NCBI GenBank assembly: GCA_050874905.1
Contig: JBNMLP010000009.1
Span: 1 to 64,000 of the forward strand
DNA length: 64,000 bases
Origin: NC2004 sp050874905
Lineage (GTDB): Bacteria; Bacillota; Clostridia; Lachnospirales; Lachnospiraceae
Direction: 5' to 3'
Both the position numbers and the translations under genes were made by a program. This document shows positions 9,801 through 17,528 of this stretch, piece after piece. Below the pieces are notes generated by a model. That model did not search any database. It was not told the DNA's origin and saw only the letters and a list, made by a program, of their open reading frames with translations. The number at the start of each line of letters is the position of its first letter. Positions within the stretch are counted from its first letter, which is position 1.

Positions 9801-9929
9801 ACGGTCTGACTTTTCTCTGTGTTCCACGAAATCGTCATTACGAACAGATGCCGGGATGTAATATGCTCTCGCTGGCATCGTCTTGTCATGCATCATACTC
9901 AAATCTTCATAATAGCGTGGTACAATCAT
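6891..9929 (-). CDS. lacZ: Beta-galactosidase, GH2 family, LacZ type
   Basis: The 1,012-residue protein has the five-domain LacZ layout: sugar-binding jelly roll, two Ig-like domains flanking the TIM barrel, and the C-terminal beta-galactosidase small-chain domain (WRAPTDNDMYIKQEWK, then FGMGPQESYRDK). The acid/base Glu is in MWSMGNES (about Glu446) and the nucleophile is in LVEYCHSMGN (about Glu517). It hydrolyses lactose to glucose and galactose in the cytoplasm, as no signal peptide is present. It is the first gene of the lac/gal operon. The promoter must lie in the 300-bp gap shared with the divergent AraC gene. Confidence 0.97.
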   Translation of the reverse strand: MIVPRYYEDLSMMHDKTMPARAYYIPASVRNDDFVEHREKSDRFQLLNGEWKFQYYNSIYDVTDPFYETDYDVSDFDSVAVPGVWQMDGYDVHQYTNIRYPFPFDPPYVPQDIPCGAYVHTFDYHKEEKAPKAFLNFEGVDSCFYVWVNGVYAGYSQVPHATSEFDVTSLLNEGENTLAVLVLKWCDGSYLEDQDKFRMSGIFRDVYLLKRPEKAVRDYKITTEVKRDRAIVKLDLQYAKPVTTKVTVEDKYGAVVASGEIAKDGIVELTVLNPVLWNTENPYLYKVILTTPDEVIVDRVGFRTIEIKDKVVYFNGEKIKFRGVNRHDSDPETGFVISIQQIKQDLTLMKQHNFNAIRSSHYPNAPYFYQMCDEYGFMVIDEADIEAHGPFMLYRKEDTDRNRFHRWNEKIADDPAWEHAIVDRVQLMVQRDKNRSCIVMWSMGNESAYGCNFEKALAWTKQFDPDRITQYESARYRNYDITYNYDNLDLYSRMYPSLQEIEDYLKNDGSKPFLLVEYCHSMGNGPGDFEDYFQMIHKDDRMCGGFVWEWCDHAIAHRTAENGKTRYYYGGDHGETIHDGNFCMDGLVYPDRTPHTGLLEYKNVYRPVRVVSYDQESGQLVLHNYMDFDDLRDYVDISYEMTQDGLTMEKGKLAEISAKPHSDATTELKLQVPKNGKVYLKFIYHLKKEIPLLEPGYEVGFEEVKLVNEDDRNRQAVKWLEQEKTAGTIDVKETDRQIVLQAKDFTYTLDKRTGMFEDIQFAGRSYINHPMELNIWRAPTDNDMYIKQEWKKAHYDAAYTRAYRIEVLQNKHGVLIMEHVAVVADTVQKILDVEMTWKINEDGKLETVIEAVKDNEFPDLPRFGLRMFLDKKLGDVTYFGMGPQESYRDKHQASSHGLFRSKVDQMHEDYIRPQENGSHYDCDYVEITNGQYGIAAVSKCSFSFNASVYTQEELEKKTHNYELEESDSTVFCVDYAMNGIGSNSCGPEVLEKYRFDDEIFKFQFELVPFVKG

Positions 9930-10231
9930 TTTGTAATCCTCCTTTGATATATATTTTATTGTTCACCTCAACAAGCAACCAACAAAATCGTTCTCTTCGT
10001 GTCATCATTTTCCGTCCTTGTATTACCTTGAAACCATCATACCTTTCCAGTCAAAAAATGTCTATAAACAGAAGTGGACAAAATATGCACAAAATGATAC
10101 ACTAAAACTATGTAAGTGAAACTCTCACCAAAAAACCGCAGGTTTTGAGATGGCATTCACTTTATGTATAGTTTCTGGTCACCATTGACTGCTCAAGGTC
10201 AGATATATCTATTTTTAAGGAGAAGTGCAGA
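9930..10231. promoter_or_regulatory. Divergent control region between lacZ and araC-like gene
   Basis: This 302-bp gap must hold the leftward lac/gal promoter and the rightward promoter of the AraC gene. An imperfect inverted repeat occupies its right half (see 10105-10174). On the minus strand a TTGACT lies in the left part, but no well-spaced -10 follows it, so I do not call a precise promoter. The weak hexamers are compatible with activator-dependent transcription. The AraC gene has an AAGGAG ribosome binding site just before its ATG at 10232. Confidence 0.5.
10105..10174. repeat. Nested imperfect inverted repeat, candidate operator
   Basis: The outer arms are AAACTAT-GTAAGTGAA (10105-10120) and TTCACTTTATGTATAGTTT (10156-10174). 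They are complementary except for a 3-base bulge and one mismatch. An inner hairpin AAAACC-GCA-GGTTTT sits at 10133-10146. The site lies 57 bp upstream of the AraC start and about 180 bp upstream of lacZ, which is a plausible place for a regulator site. No run of T follows, so it is not a classical terminator. Confidence 0.45.
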
Positions 10232-11089
10232 ATGTATATAAATTCCGGTTACCGCAACCATTCACTCATAGATTTTAAGGACAAAAGTCGTCCTCTCATC
10301 GTCGGAAGCTGTGGCACTTACCGCTTGTCCACACACCCCAAACTTCCAACCCACCGTCCAAGAGGAAGACTTGATTTTCAAATTATCTATGTAGCATCCG
10401 GACGTACTCATTTTCATTTTGACAACAAAGAAAATGACACTATTGTTTCCGCCGGAAACATGGTGCTTTACCGTCCAAAAGAATTTCAAAAATATGAATA
10501 TTACGGAATTGATAAAACAGAGGTATATTGGATTCATTTTACCGGAAGCGATGTTAAAAACATTTTGAGAAAATATGGTTTTCCTGATAATGAACGGATA
10601 TTCCATGTCGGAACCTCTTTAGAATATGAGCGTATTTTTAAGAGAATCATTCTGGAGTTGCAAAGATGTCAGGATGACTATGAAGAGATGCTGACCTTGC
10701 TGCTTCGGCATTTGCTCATCATTTTCCATAGAGAGCTTACCCGAGAACATGTATTAAAAAACGAATATCTGGATCACGAAATGGATACTGCTGCATCTTA
10801 TTTTAATGAAAATTACAACCGTGATATCAACATTGAGGAATATGCTGTTTCCAGAGGCATGAGTGTCAGTTGGTTTATTCGTAATTTTAAGAAATTCTCA
10901 GGAACAACACCAATGCAGTTTATTACATCCATCCGCATCACCAATGCACAAATGCTTTTGGAAACCACAAATTATGCCGTAAATGAAATTGCCCGTATTG
11001 TCGGTTATGATAATCCATTATATTTTAGCCGACTGTTTCATAAACAAAAAGGCTGTTCCCCCTCCGAATACCGGAAAACACTCAAATAA
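10232..11089 (+). CDS. AraC-family regulator, probable activator of the lac/gal operon
   Basis: This 285-residue AraC-type protein has an N-terminal cupin arm and domain (RGRLDFQIIYVASGRTHFHFDN, then GNMVLYRPKEFQKYEY). Its C-terminal two-helix-turn-helix domain contains INIEEYAVSRGMSVSWFIRNFKKFSG and VGYDNPLYFSRLFHKQKGCSPSEYRK. It is transcribed divergently from lacZ across a 300-bp region. By the usual logic of divergent AraC/sugar operons it should sense a galactoside or galactose product and control lacZ-permease-galKET (inference). A bidirectional terminator follows it. Confidence 0.9.
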   Translation: MYINSGYRNHSLIDFKDKSRPLIVGSCGTYRLSTHPKLPTHRPRGRLDFQIIYVASGRTHFHFDNKENDTIVSAGNMVLYRPKEFQKYEYYGIDKTEVYWIHFTGSDVKNILRKYGFPDNERIFHVGTSLEYERIFKRIILELQRCQDDYEEMLTLLLRHLLIIFHRELTREHVLKNEYLDHEMDTAASYFNENYNRDINIEEYAVSRGMSVSWFIRNFKKFSGTTPMQFITSIRITNAQMLLETTNYAVNEIARIVGYDNPLYFSRLFHKQKGCSPSEYRKTLK

Positions 11090-11096
11090 CTGCATC

Positions 11097-11136
11097 AAAA
11101 AAGAGAGGCACAACCACTACAAAATGTACCTCTCTT
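11097..11136. terminator. Bidirectional terminator between araC-like gene and MCP gene
   Basis: A stem AGAGAGG-CACA / TGTA-CCTCTCT with about a 14-base loop is preceded by an A-run (T6 tail for the leftward strand) and followed by TTCATT on the plus strand. It is best suited to end the leftward chemoreceptor gene and may also stop the rightward AraC gene. Confidence 0.7.
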
Positions 11137-11145
11137 CATTATGTT

Positions 11146-12852
11146 TTATTGTCTTAACTTAAATGCAGAAACCATACCGCTAAGTGTTGTAGCCTGTGCA
11201 GTAAGTTCTTCACTTGTCGCTGAGGTTTCCTGTGCTGCGGCTGAATTGTTCTGAACAACTTCGGCAATCCTTTCTGCAGTTACCTCTACCTGTTCCATGC
11301 TCTCTGCCTGATCGATGGAAATTTCTTTCATCTTTTTAGCACTGTCCGCAATTGTCTGAATACCATCTACTACTTCACGCAATGAGGATGAAGTTTTCTC
11401 CGCATATATATTTCCATCTCCTACTTCATGGATAGCCGCCTCGATCAGTGCTTTTGAATCTACTGCTGATTTTGCACTCTGCTCTGCCAGATTTCTAATC
11501 TGATCTGCCACAACAGCAAAACCTTTTCCTGCCTCCCCGGCTCTTGCTGCTTCAATCGAAGCATTTAAGGAAAGAAGATTTGTCTGGCTTGCAATATCCT
11601 CAATCTGTACGATGATTTCTCCTATTTTTTCTGAAGTCTCACTTATACGATCCATTGCCTGCATCAACGCTTCCATATCATTTCGACTTCCCTCCGCAAC
11701 TTCCGCATACTTATAGGCTTCATTGTAGGCTGTTCCTAATTCTTCTGCCGTCGTTTTTATTCCTTCAGTCAGTTCATTGATCGTTGCCTGCATTTCCTCA
11801 ACAGATGCAGCCTGATCTGTTGCTCCTTCTGCTAAAGACTGTGCCGCTTCCGAAAGATTGGTAGAGCCTGCAAGAACCTGTTCCGATGCCTCGCTTACTC
11901 CTCTCACTGTCGTGTCAATCTCCTGATTCATCTTTCTCACACCGGTAAGCAGTTCTGTAAATGCCCCCGTATATGCGTCTTCGCACTCCGTCTCGATTGC
12001 AAAATTTCCATCTGACATTTCATTTAATAATCTGCCGGAATCCTTAATGATAACTCGAATTCGATCAGACATAGCCGATACCCCTTGCACCAATTCTTTA
12101 ATCTCATCCTCTGACTCAACCGTTGGAAGTGCGGAATCAATATCTCCCTCTGCAAATGTCATAAATCTGTCCTTCAATTCATTCAACGGTCTTTCGATAC
12201 TCTTCGATATGGCAACAGAAAGATTATTAGAATAAATAGTTGCCACAACAATCACACCAATTATAATGACTAATGCGACTATCATGAGTATTCTTAACTG
12301 TGCACGCTCTGTATTTCCCATAGAAATATTCACATCCATCAATTTTTGCAAAGCATCATCTAATGCCTGATATTTTGGTGCTGCTTCATCAATCATCATC
12401 TGTTGTGCCTGTAATGATTTCTCCGTGTCTGTTGTTGCTCCGGTTTCAATTACCTTTGCATCCACATCTTTGTATTCTGCCCACGCTTTATCAATGGCAT
12501 CCATGCAGGCATTTCCTTCTTTTGTTATCATTGTTGGACGTATTTTTTCCAAATATGTCTCAAACGAATCAATTGCCTGATCATGCTGCTTTTTCATACT
12601 ATCAATCAGTTCATCCGAATCATATCCTACAATACCTCTTGAAGCGGCTCTCACTTCAGCCGATTCATTCATAGCCAAAGCAATATTTCCCTGTGGATAT
12701 GCGTAATTATCAAGAATAACGCCATAATTATTTATGATATACAGCATAGTCAGTATAACCAGTGCCGAAAGTACTCCAAATATTATAATAATCTGTCTGA
12801 AAGATTTTTTTAATCGCACACCGATTTTCATTTTGTTAAGTTTCTTAAACAT
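11146..12852 (-). CDS. Methyl-accepting chemotaxis protein
   Basis: The 568-residue protein (start at 12852 chosen for the AGGAAGGAGAAGG ribosome site) is a transmembrane chemoreceptor. It has an N-terminal membrane helix (IIIIFGVLSALVILTMLYI), a periplasm-equivalent four-helix-bundle sensor of about 150 residues, a second membrane helix (ILMIVALVIIIGVIVVATIY), HAMP, and the long signalling coiled coil. The hairpin tip is conserved: EDIASQTNLLSLNASIEAARAGE..GKGFAVVADQIRNLAEQS. It would pass a ligand signal to CheA/CheW. No chemotaxis or flagellar genes are nearby, so its ligand is unknown. The longer frame up to 12930 has no comparable ribosome site. Confidence 0.93.
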   Translation of the reverse strand: MFKKLNKMKIGVRLKKSFRQIIIIFGVLSALVILTMLYIINNYGVILDNYAYPQGNIALAMNESAEVRAASRGIVGYDSDELIDSMKKQHDQAIDSFETYLEKIRPTMITKEGNACMDAIDKAWAEYKDVDAKVIETGATTDTEKSLQAQQMMIDEAAPKYQALDDALQKLMDVNISMGNTERAQLRILMIVALVIIIGVIVVATIYSNNLSVAISKSIERPLNELKDRFMTFAEGDIDSALPTVESEDEIKELVQGVSAMSDRIRVIIKDSGRLLNEMSDGNFAIETECEDAYTGAFTELLTGVRKMNQEIDTTVRGVSEASEQVLAGSTNLSEAAQSLAEGATDQAASVEEMQATINELTEGIKTTAEELGTAYNEAYKYAEVAEGSRNDMEALMQAMDRISETSEKIGEIIVQIEDIASQTNLLSLNASIEAARAGEAGKGFAVVADQIRNLAEQSAKSAVDSKALIEAAIHEVGDGNIYAEKTSSSLREVVDGIQTIADSAKKMKEISIDQAESMEQVEVTAERIAEVVQNNSAAAQETSATSEELTAQATTLSGMVSAFKLRQ

Positions 12853-13234
12853 TTGCCTTCTCCTTCCTGTGGATAACAATAAGCTGTTCCAATTTTCCCT
12901 CATCGTATGTATATTCATCACATTATGCAACCATATATTGAGAAATTTTTCCTATAAAAAAACACATTTCGGCTATACAATCACGCATAACCAAAATGTG
13001 TTATATACAGCAGATTATACCATAAACAATCCGATTTCTCTTGTATGTCAAAATTGTATATTTCATTCTGCATAATACAACCCCTTTCCTGCATATTTCA
13101 TATTATTAAGCAACAATATATATGCATATAGATACTCCTCTAGCAATTTTATCACCAATAATTATAAAACATTCAAAAACAAATTTCTCGCCATATCTTG
13201 CATATTTATGATTACTACCTTACATTTTCCAAGA
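12853..13234. promoter_or_regulatory. Gap between the conjugative element and the MCP gene: extended -10 and terminator hairpin
   Basis: On the minus strand an extended -10, TGG-TATAAT (TATAAT at about 13015-13020), is followed at once by a strong hairpin (about 12961-13003). Its arms AACACATTT / AAATGTGTT extend inwards with GG-TAT / ATA-CC pairs, and a run of seven T follows. It could end transcription leaving the coupling-protein operon (stop at 13235) or attenuate the chemoreceptor transcript. The rest of the gap (13021-13234) is AT-rich, and I see no gene or attachment-site repeat in it. Confidence 0.5.
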
Positions 13235-15508
13235 TTATCTCTCCCCCCTCATCTCCAGCCACATCCCCTTCTTCTGCAGCACCTGTCCTTCCTCAATCTC
13301 CGGACGGATGATGGACTTAATCACATCTTCCTCCGCTCCCGCCTGCAGCAGTTCGCGGATCACTTTTCTTCTTGTCTCGCTCGTCCACTCGGAAGCATAG
13401 ATATCAAGCAGTGTGAGTTTATCAAAGTTTTCGATAAACCATGCTTTTCGTTCTTCCGCTTCCCGTTTCATTTCATTCTTTACCGCAGACTGAATCATGC
13501 CGGCAGTGATTGTCTTTTCCACTTCTGCTCCTTTGACATCTTTTGGCGTGGAATGAATCTTCTTCTCCATCGCATCCAGATCCATCATCATAAAGGAAAA
13601 GGCGTCCAGTTCATACAGCCGGATGTTTTCATTTTTCGATTGCTGTTTTTTGAGATATTTCAATGACTCTTCCCCGATAAAGTCACATTCTTCCATCTGC
13701 TGTTTCTGTTTTTCTTTCTGCACCGCCGGGACAAAAGCACCACATTTTCTTGCTTCCAGATATGCTTCGTGTTCCCACGGAAACCATTTCTTATCCCGGA
13801 TTGGATTTTCCCCACGCACAAAAATAATACATTCATCATCCGGCAACAGGCGAAGCTCATACTCTAACATCAGCTCTCTGCCAAGCACATCATAATTCTG
13901 ACTGTATGAACCGCTGGTTCCTTTGCTTTCTCCACTGGTTCGTTTGTCGATCGTCCATTTTCCAAGCAGCTTTGAGACATATTCATAGGTGCTTGCTTCG
14001 TTACCGCCCAGATAGATAAAAGTGTCGCAGTTTCCGACAATGCCTTCCCATGCTCCATCCGCAAAAAGCGTTTTTAGCTGTGCCAGGGACTGTAAGATCG
14101 GCACACAGTACACGCCACGGCTTCTGCAAGTGGCAAGGATCTTATCAAAGTTATTTGGCATCTTGATGTTCGCCATTTCATCCAGCCAGAATCCCACATC
14201 CATCGGCAGTTTTCCACCAAAGAATCTCGCCTGCCGGTACAGCTCCTGAAAAAGCAGCGTATACACCATCCCCGGTACAAAGTTAAAGGTATCGTCATCA
14301 TCCGGAATGATGATAAAAAGGTTGCTCTTTGTTTTCCCGTCTCCATCCATTCCCGTTCCAAACTCATCCAGTGGGATGTCATTGGATGAAAAGATCTCCA
14401 AAAGTTTCTCATTATCAAAAGGCTGCATCCGGGCATTAACTGTCATAATGACGGAACGGATCGTTTCATCCGGACCGCTTCTATAACGCTGGTATGCTTT
14501 TACGGCCGGATGATCCGGCTTTTTCTTCGCCAGTTCTTTCATGCGTTCATCTAACTTTGGCGGCGTATCTTCATCCACAAACTGTGCCTCATCTAACAGA
14601 TAAAGAATAGATTTCCAGTTTCTCTGCAGAAGCTCTGCCTTCCCTCTTTTCGGGTTATATACCCCTTTCGGACACTCCATCCATACATAGAGAAAAAGGC
14701 TTTCCAGGAACATTCGTTCGGCACGCTCCCAGAAAGGATCCTGAGAAGAATTTTTGATATTTGCTGAGTTTGTATTCTGGATCAGATTCGTCACCAGCTT
14801 CGTGATATCGCTCTTACTGCGGATATACGGAAACGGATTGAAATGCATGCTTTTCTCCATTTCACACAGGTTCAGCGTATATACTCTGGTATCCTTCTGT
14901 TTCGCCAGCCATGCTCCCAGCTCCTCCGCAAGGCTTCCTTTCGGATCCGTATAGATGTTGCAGTCGTGTAACGACATCAGATTCGGTGTCAGGAAGAACG
15001 CTGTCTTACCGGCACCACTGCCGCCGACAACCACAATGTTGTTATTGCGAAGGGTATCCGAGTCATAGCGGAACCGCACATTTTGAGATAACACTTTGTT
15101 TTCCGGTGACAGCCCAGATTCCGTCTCTTCGGTCCTTGCGGCATACTTTTCATTGAATTCCCGCACTTCGCCCCATTTGGCAGAACCGAACTCATTGCCG
15201 GGCATCCGGTTATGGTCACTTTTACTGTATGCCTGAAAACTGCAGATTATCCACAGCAAACCTCCCACCAGAACCATACTTGGGCTTTTGTCATTATAAA
15301 CTTTCAGCGGATGCAGCAGACACCAGACGATCTGTTCTTTCAATTTTGATATTTCCACATCCATAAGATACAATCCGCTCAGACTGTAAAACAAATAAAG
15401 CGTGGGCAGTAACAAAACCGCACACACTTTGAATAATTGGTGTAATCTTCTTTTTCTGCTGTCACCGGCAACATGCGTTGCACGGGAGTGTTCTTTCTTT
15501 CGTTTCAT
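13235..15508 (-). CDS. VirD4/TraG-family type IV coupling protein
   Basis: The 757-residue protein has two N-terminal membrane helices (LLLPTLYLFYSLSGLYLM; SMVLVGGLLWIICSFQAY), then a TraG/VirD4 ATPase. Walker A is VVGGSGAGKTAFFLTPN (about residues 158-174) and the Walker B region is DVGFWLDEMANI. The conserved IVGNCDTFIYLGGNEASTYEYVSKLLGKWT is typical of the Tn1549-like elements. It docks the relaxase-DNA complex onto the type IV secretion channel and pumps DNA. It is the last gene of the leftward mobC-relaxase-orf177-PcfB-like cluster. The C-terminal 150 residues are charged and probably recognise substrate (inference). Confidence 0.93.
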   Translation of the reverse strand: MKRKKEHSRATHVAGDSRKRRLHQLFKVCAVLLLPTLYLFYSLSGLYLMDVEISKLKEQIVWCLLHPLKVYNDKSPSMVLVGGLLWIICSFQAYSKSDHNRMPGNEFGSAKWGEVREFNEKYAARTEETESGLSPENKVLSQNVRFRYDSDTLRNNNIVVVGGSGAGKTAFFLTPNLMSLHDCNIYTDPKGSLAEELGAWLAKQKDTRVYTLNLCEMEKSMHFNPFPYIRSKSDITKLVTNLIQNTNSANIKNSSQDPFWERAERMFLESLFLYVWMECPKGVYNPKRGKAELLQRNWKSILYLLDEAQFVDEDTPPKLDERMKELAKKKPDHPAVKAYQRYRSGPDETIRSVIMTVNARMQPFDNEKLLEIFSSNDIPLDEFGTGMDGDGKTKSNLFIIIPDDDDTFNFVPGMVYTLLFQELYRQARFFGGKLPMDVGFWLDEMANIKMPNNFDKILATCRSRGVYCVPILQSLAQLKTLFADGAWEGIVGNCDTFIYLGGNEASTYEYVSKLLGKWTIDKRTSGESKGTSGSYSQNYDVLGRELMLEYELRLLPDDECIIFVRGENPIRDKKWFPWEHEAYLEARKCGAFVPAVQKEKQKQQMEECDFIGEESLKYLKKQQSKNENIRLYELDAFSFMMMDLDAMEKKIHSTPKDVKGAEVEKTITAGMIQSAVKNEMKREAEERKAWFIENFDKLTLLDIYASEWTSETRRKVIRELLQAGAEEDVIKSIIRPEIEEGQVLQKKGMWLEMRGER

Positions 15509-15603
15509 ATGGATCCTATATTCCTTTCTCAGCCCACAAAGTTTGAGCCAAAACTATAAATTCACCGTGTAAAAACGCTGATCATTTATTTCGCACAGCT
15601 TTC

Positions 15604-16998
15604 CTATCGTTTCTTAAGTTTTACATTCGGTTTGTGCCGCAATATCTCTTCCGGCACCGGCTGCCTCTCTTTCCCTCTGCTTCTCTGATACTTCAGACAC
15701 TCCGCTGCAATGTCTTCATTCTTTTTGCTGTATTTTCGCAGCTCTTTTCCCTCCAGATCAATTTCCCGAACCTCAGAAGTTTCGCTTCGCTTTAGGTATG
15801 CCTGCAGCCGTTTTCCATCCTCCGAAATACTTACCTCTGTCTTATCCAAAGAAATACACCGGATAAAGTCTTTGGATTCCTGCGGCTCCTTTGGAAGATT
15901 GGCTATATAGAGATTCGGTGCTTCTGCCACCATCTGTGTTTCCATGTCAAAGGTTACCGGGATGTATTCCGGACTTTGATAACGCTCTTTCTTTTTTTCC
16001 AGGGACAACACTTTTCCCACTGTTTGCTCTGAAACCGGTTCAGGGACAGAAGATTTTTCTTTCATCTCCTGTCCCTGATTAAAAGAGGGAAAGATCGCTG
16101 CATGCTCCGGTTTCAGTTTTTCGATCATTTTCACACGGTCATCGCCCACCGGGGCAAATGCTTTTTCCAATTTTGCAATATCCAGTTTCACTTTTTCTTT
16201 CTCATGGATGTTCTGCCTTTGATCCAGTGCATATCCCCAGATGTCTCCCTCTCGTTTCAGGCAGGTGATCACAGTCTGTCCCTCATCCAAAAGAATACAG
16301 TCTGACTTTTTGATCCGTATGGCACTGGAAAGATTTTCTCCCAATCTGCCACGGGGAATACGAAACAGATAAGCATCCTTTTCTTCACGCAAAAGAAGAG
16401 ATTCCACATTGATACTGATTGGAAGATACTCTTTATCCTGTATCCGCTGCTGAAGCTCCGTAAGCTGCTCCTCGTGCATCCTGCCCTCATATCCTTTAGC
16501 AGCAAGTTCGTCCAAATATTCCAGCCCTCCCGGACTTGCCATTCCCATATATTCGTCCAGATCGATCTCTTTCGCCTCTTCCCTGAATTTCTTTTTATAG
16601 TATTCAATGACCATCCGCACGCTCTCTACCTGCTCCGGATTGTATGCGATCTGTGTATAGCCGTCTCCCAGATTTAAGTCCGGCAGCTCCGCAAAAGCTA
16701 CTTTCATCTTTTTCAAACGGTCATAAAAAGGGATCAGCTCTTTTTCCCCCTCCAAAGGAATATTCAAGATCGTATATCTTGCGCCTGTCATTTTCTCCAG
16801 ATCAGACAATTTCATGGTATTGTGTGTCCCCTCACTGGCATAATGAAGTTTCATCCGGTGCTGCAATGCTTTCACCTGTGCGATCTGCACCCCTTTTGCT
16901 GCTCCTTTCGCTGAAAAGCGGATAGCCTTCCCTAAACCGCCCAGCCCTCTTCCATACAATTCAATGATCTGCACTAAGGCTTGTAATTCTTCACTCAT
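15604..16998 (-). CDS. PcfB-like (DUF3801) conjugation accessory protein
   Basis: The 464-residue soluble protein has an N-terminal region of about 170 residues that resembles the DUF3801/PcfB family: GAAKGVQIAQVKALQHRMKL, YTILNIPLEGEKELIPFYDRLKKMKVAFAELPDLNLGDG. In plasmid pCF10 PcfB is an adaptor for the coupling protein. The gene lies directly upstream of the coupling-protein gene here, which fits. The C-terminal two thirds is charged, with an ending rich in Lys/Arg, and has no domain I recognise. It overlaps the upstream orf177 by 4 bases (ATGA), implying translational coupling. The family call is from pattern memory and was not checked by search. Confidence 0.6.
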   Translation of the reverse strand: MSEELQALVQIIELYGRGLGGLGKAIRFSAKGAAKGVQIAQVKALQHRMKLHYASEGTHNTMKLSDLEKMTGARYTILNIPLEGEKELIPFYDRLKKMKVAFAELPDLNLGDGYTQIAYNPEQVESVRMVIEYYKKKFREEAKEIDLDEYMGMASPGGLEYLDELAAKGYEGRMHEEQLTELQQRIQDKEYLPISINVESLLLREEKDAYLFRIPRGRLGENLSSAIRIKKSDCILLDEGQTVITCLKREGDIWGYALDQRQNIHEKEKVKLDIAKLEKAFAPVGDDRVKMIEKLKPEHAAIFPSFNQGQEMKEKSSVPEPVSEQTVGKVLSLEKKKERYQSPEYIPVTFDMETQMVAEAPNLYIANLPKEPQESKDFIRCISLDKTEVSISEDGKRLQAYLKRSETSEVREIDLEGKELRKYSKKNEDIAAECLKYQRSRGKERQPVPEEILRHKPNVKLKKR

Positions 16999-17528
16999 CT
17001 GCGTTCCCTCCTGTTTTCCTTTGCTTTCTCCTGTGGTTCCTGTTCTTTCTCCATCATTTCATAAAATTCGATACACCGTCGTATCTCCATCACATCCTTT
17101 CGATTTTTCGCCATCTCAAGAACATCCTCTGCAGGCATCTTTACCTCCACCGCTTTGCGAAGCTGCTCAATCTGTGCCGCCGACAATCCGGTGTCCCTGA
17201 TAACATACTCCATCACTTCTTCATAACCCTGTTTTGACTGATTGCCAACGGACTGATTGTGAGCCAAATACTCTGCGAGGATCATCTGCAGTCTCTCTGC
17301 CGGATTCTCCATTCTTTGAATTTCACCATTAGATTCCGGTTCTATCCCAAATAAAATACAGAGCATTTTTTCATGCTTTGCAAGCAAATCCGATGTGTCT
17401 GCTGTCAGATAACTGGCGATCTGTTTTTCCGTCAAGCCGTAGCCGGCACCAAGAAATACTAAAGTCCATTCCCCATCTGTTGCTGAAATACCATGCTTTT
17501 TTATCAATGTCCTTTGTTCTTCCGTCAC
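16995..17528 (-). CDS. Hypothetical conjugative-element protein, 177 residues
   Basis: I do not recognise a named family. The protein is predicted soluble and mostly helical, with an acidic middle and a basic, Lys/Arg/Glu-rich C-terminus (KEQEPQEKAKENRRERR). It overlaps the relaxase stop codon by 4 bases at its start and the PcfB-like start by 4 bases at its end (ATGA junctions on both sides). It is therefore very probably translated with the relaxase and the coupling accessory protein. A role in processing or docking the relaxase is a reasonable guess from position only. Confidence 0.7.
   Translation of the reverse strand: MTEEQRTLIKKHGISATDGEWTLVFLGAGYGLTEKQIASYLTADTSDLLAKHEKMLCILFGIEPESNGEIQRMENPAERLQMILAEYLAHNQSVGNQSKQGYEEVMEYVIRDTGLSAAQIEQLRKAVEVKMPAEDVLEMAKNRKDVMEIRRCIEFYEMMEKEQEPQEKAKENRRERR

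Noticed and set aside
12853..13020. c-di-GMP or other riboswitch ahead of the chemoreceptor
   Set aside because: Such leaders are common before MCP genes, but I could not match the conserved core of either c-di-GMP class; only a terminator-like hairpin is supported.
13000..13234. Attachment-site repeat matching the lysS 3' end
   Set aside because: I compared the two borders by eye and saw no shared run long enough to support att sites; only short AT-rich matches.
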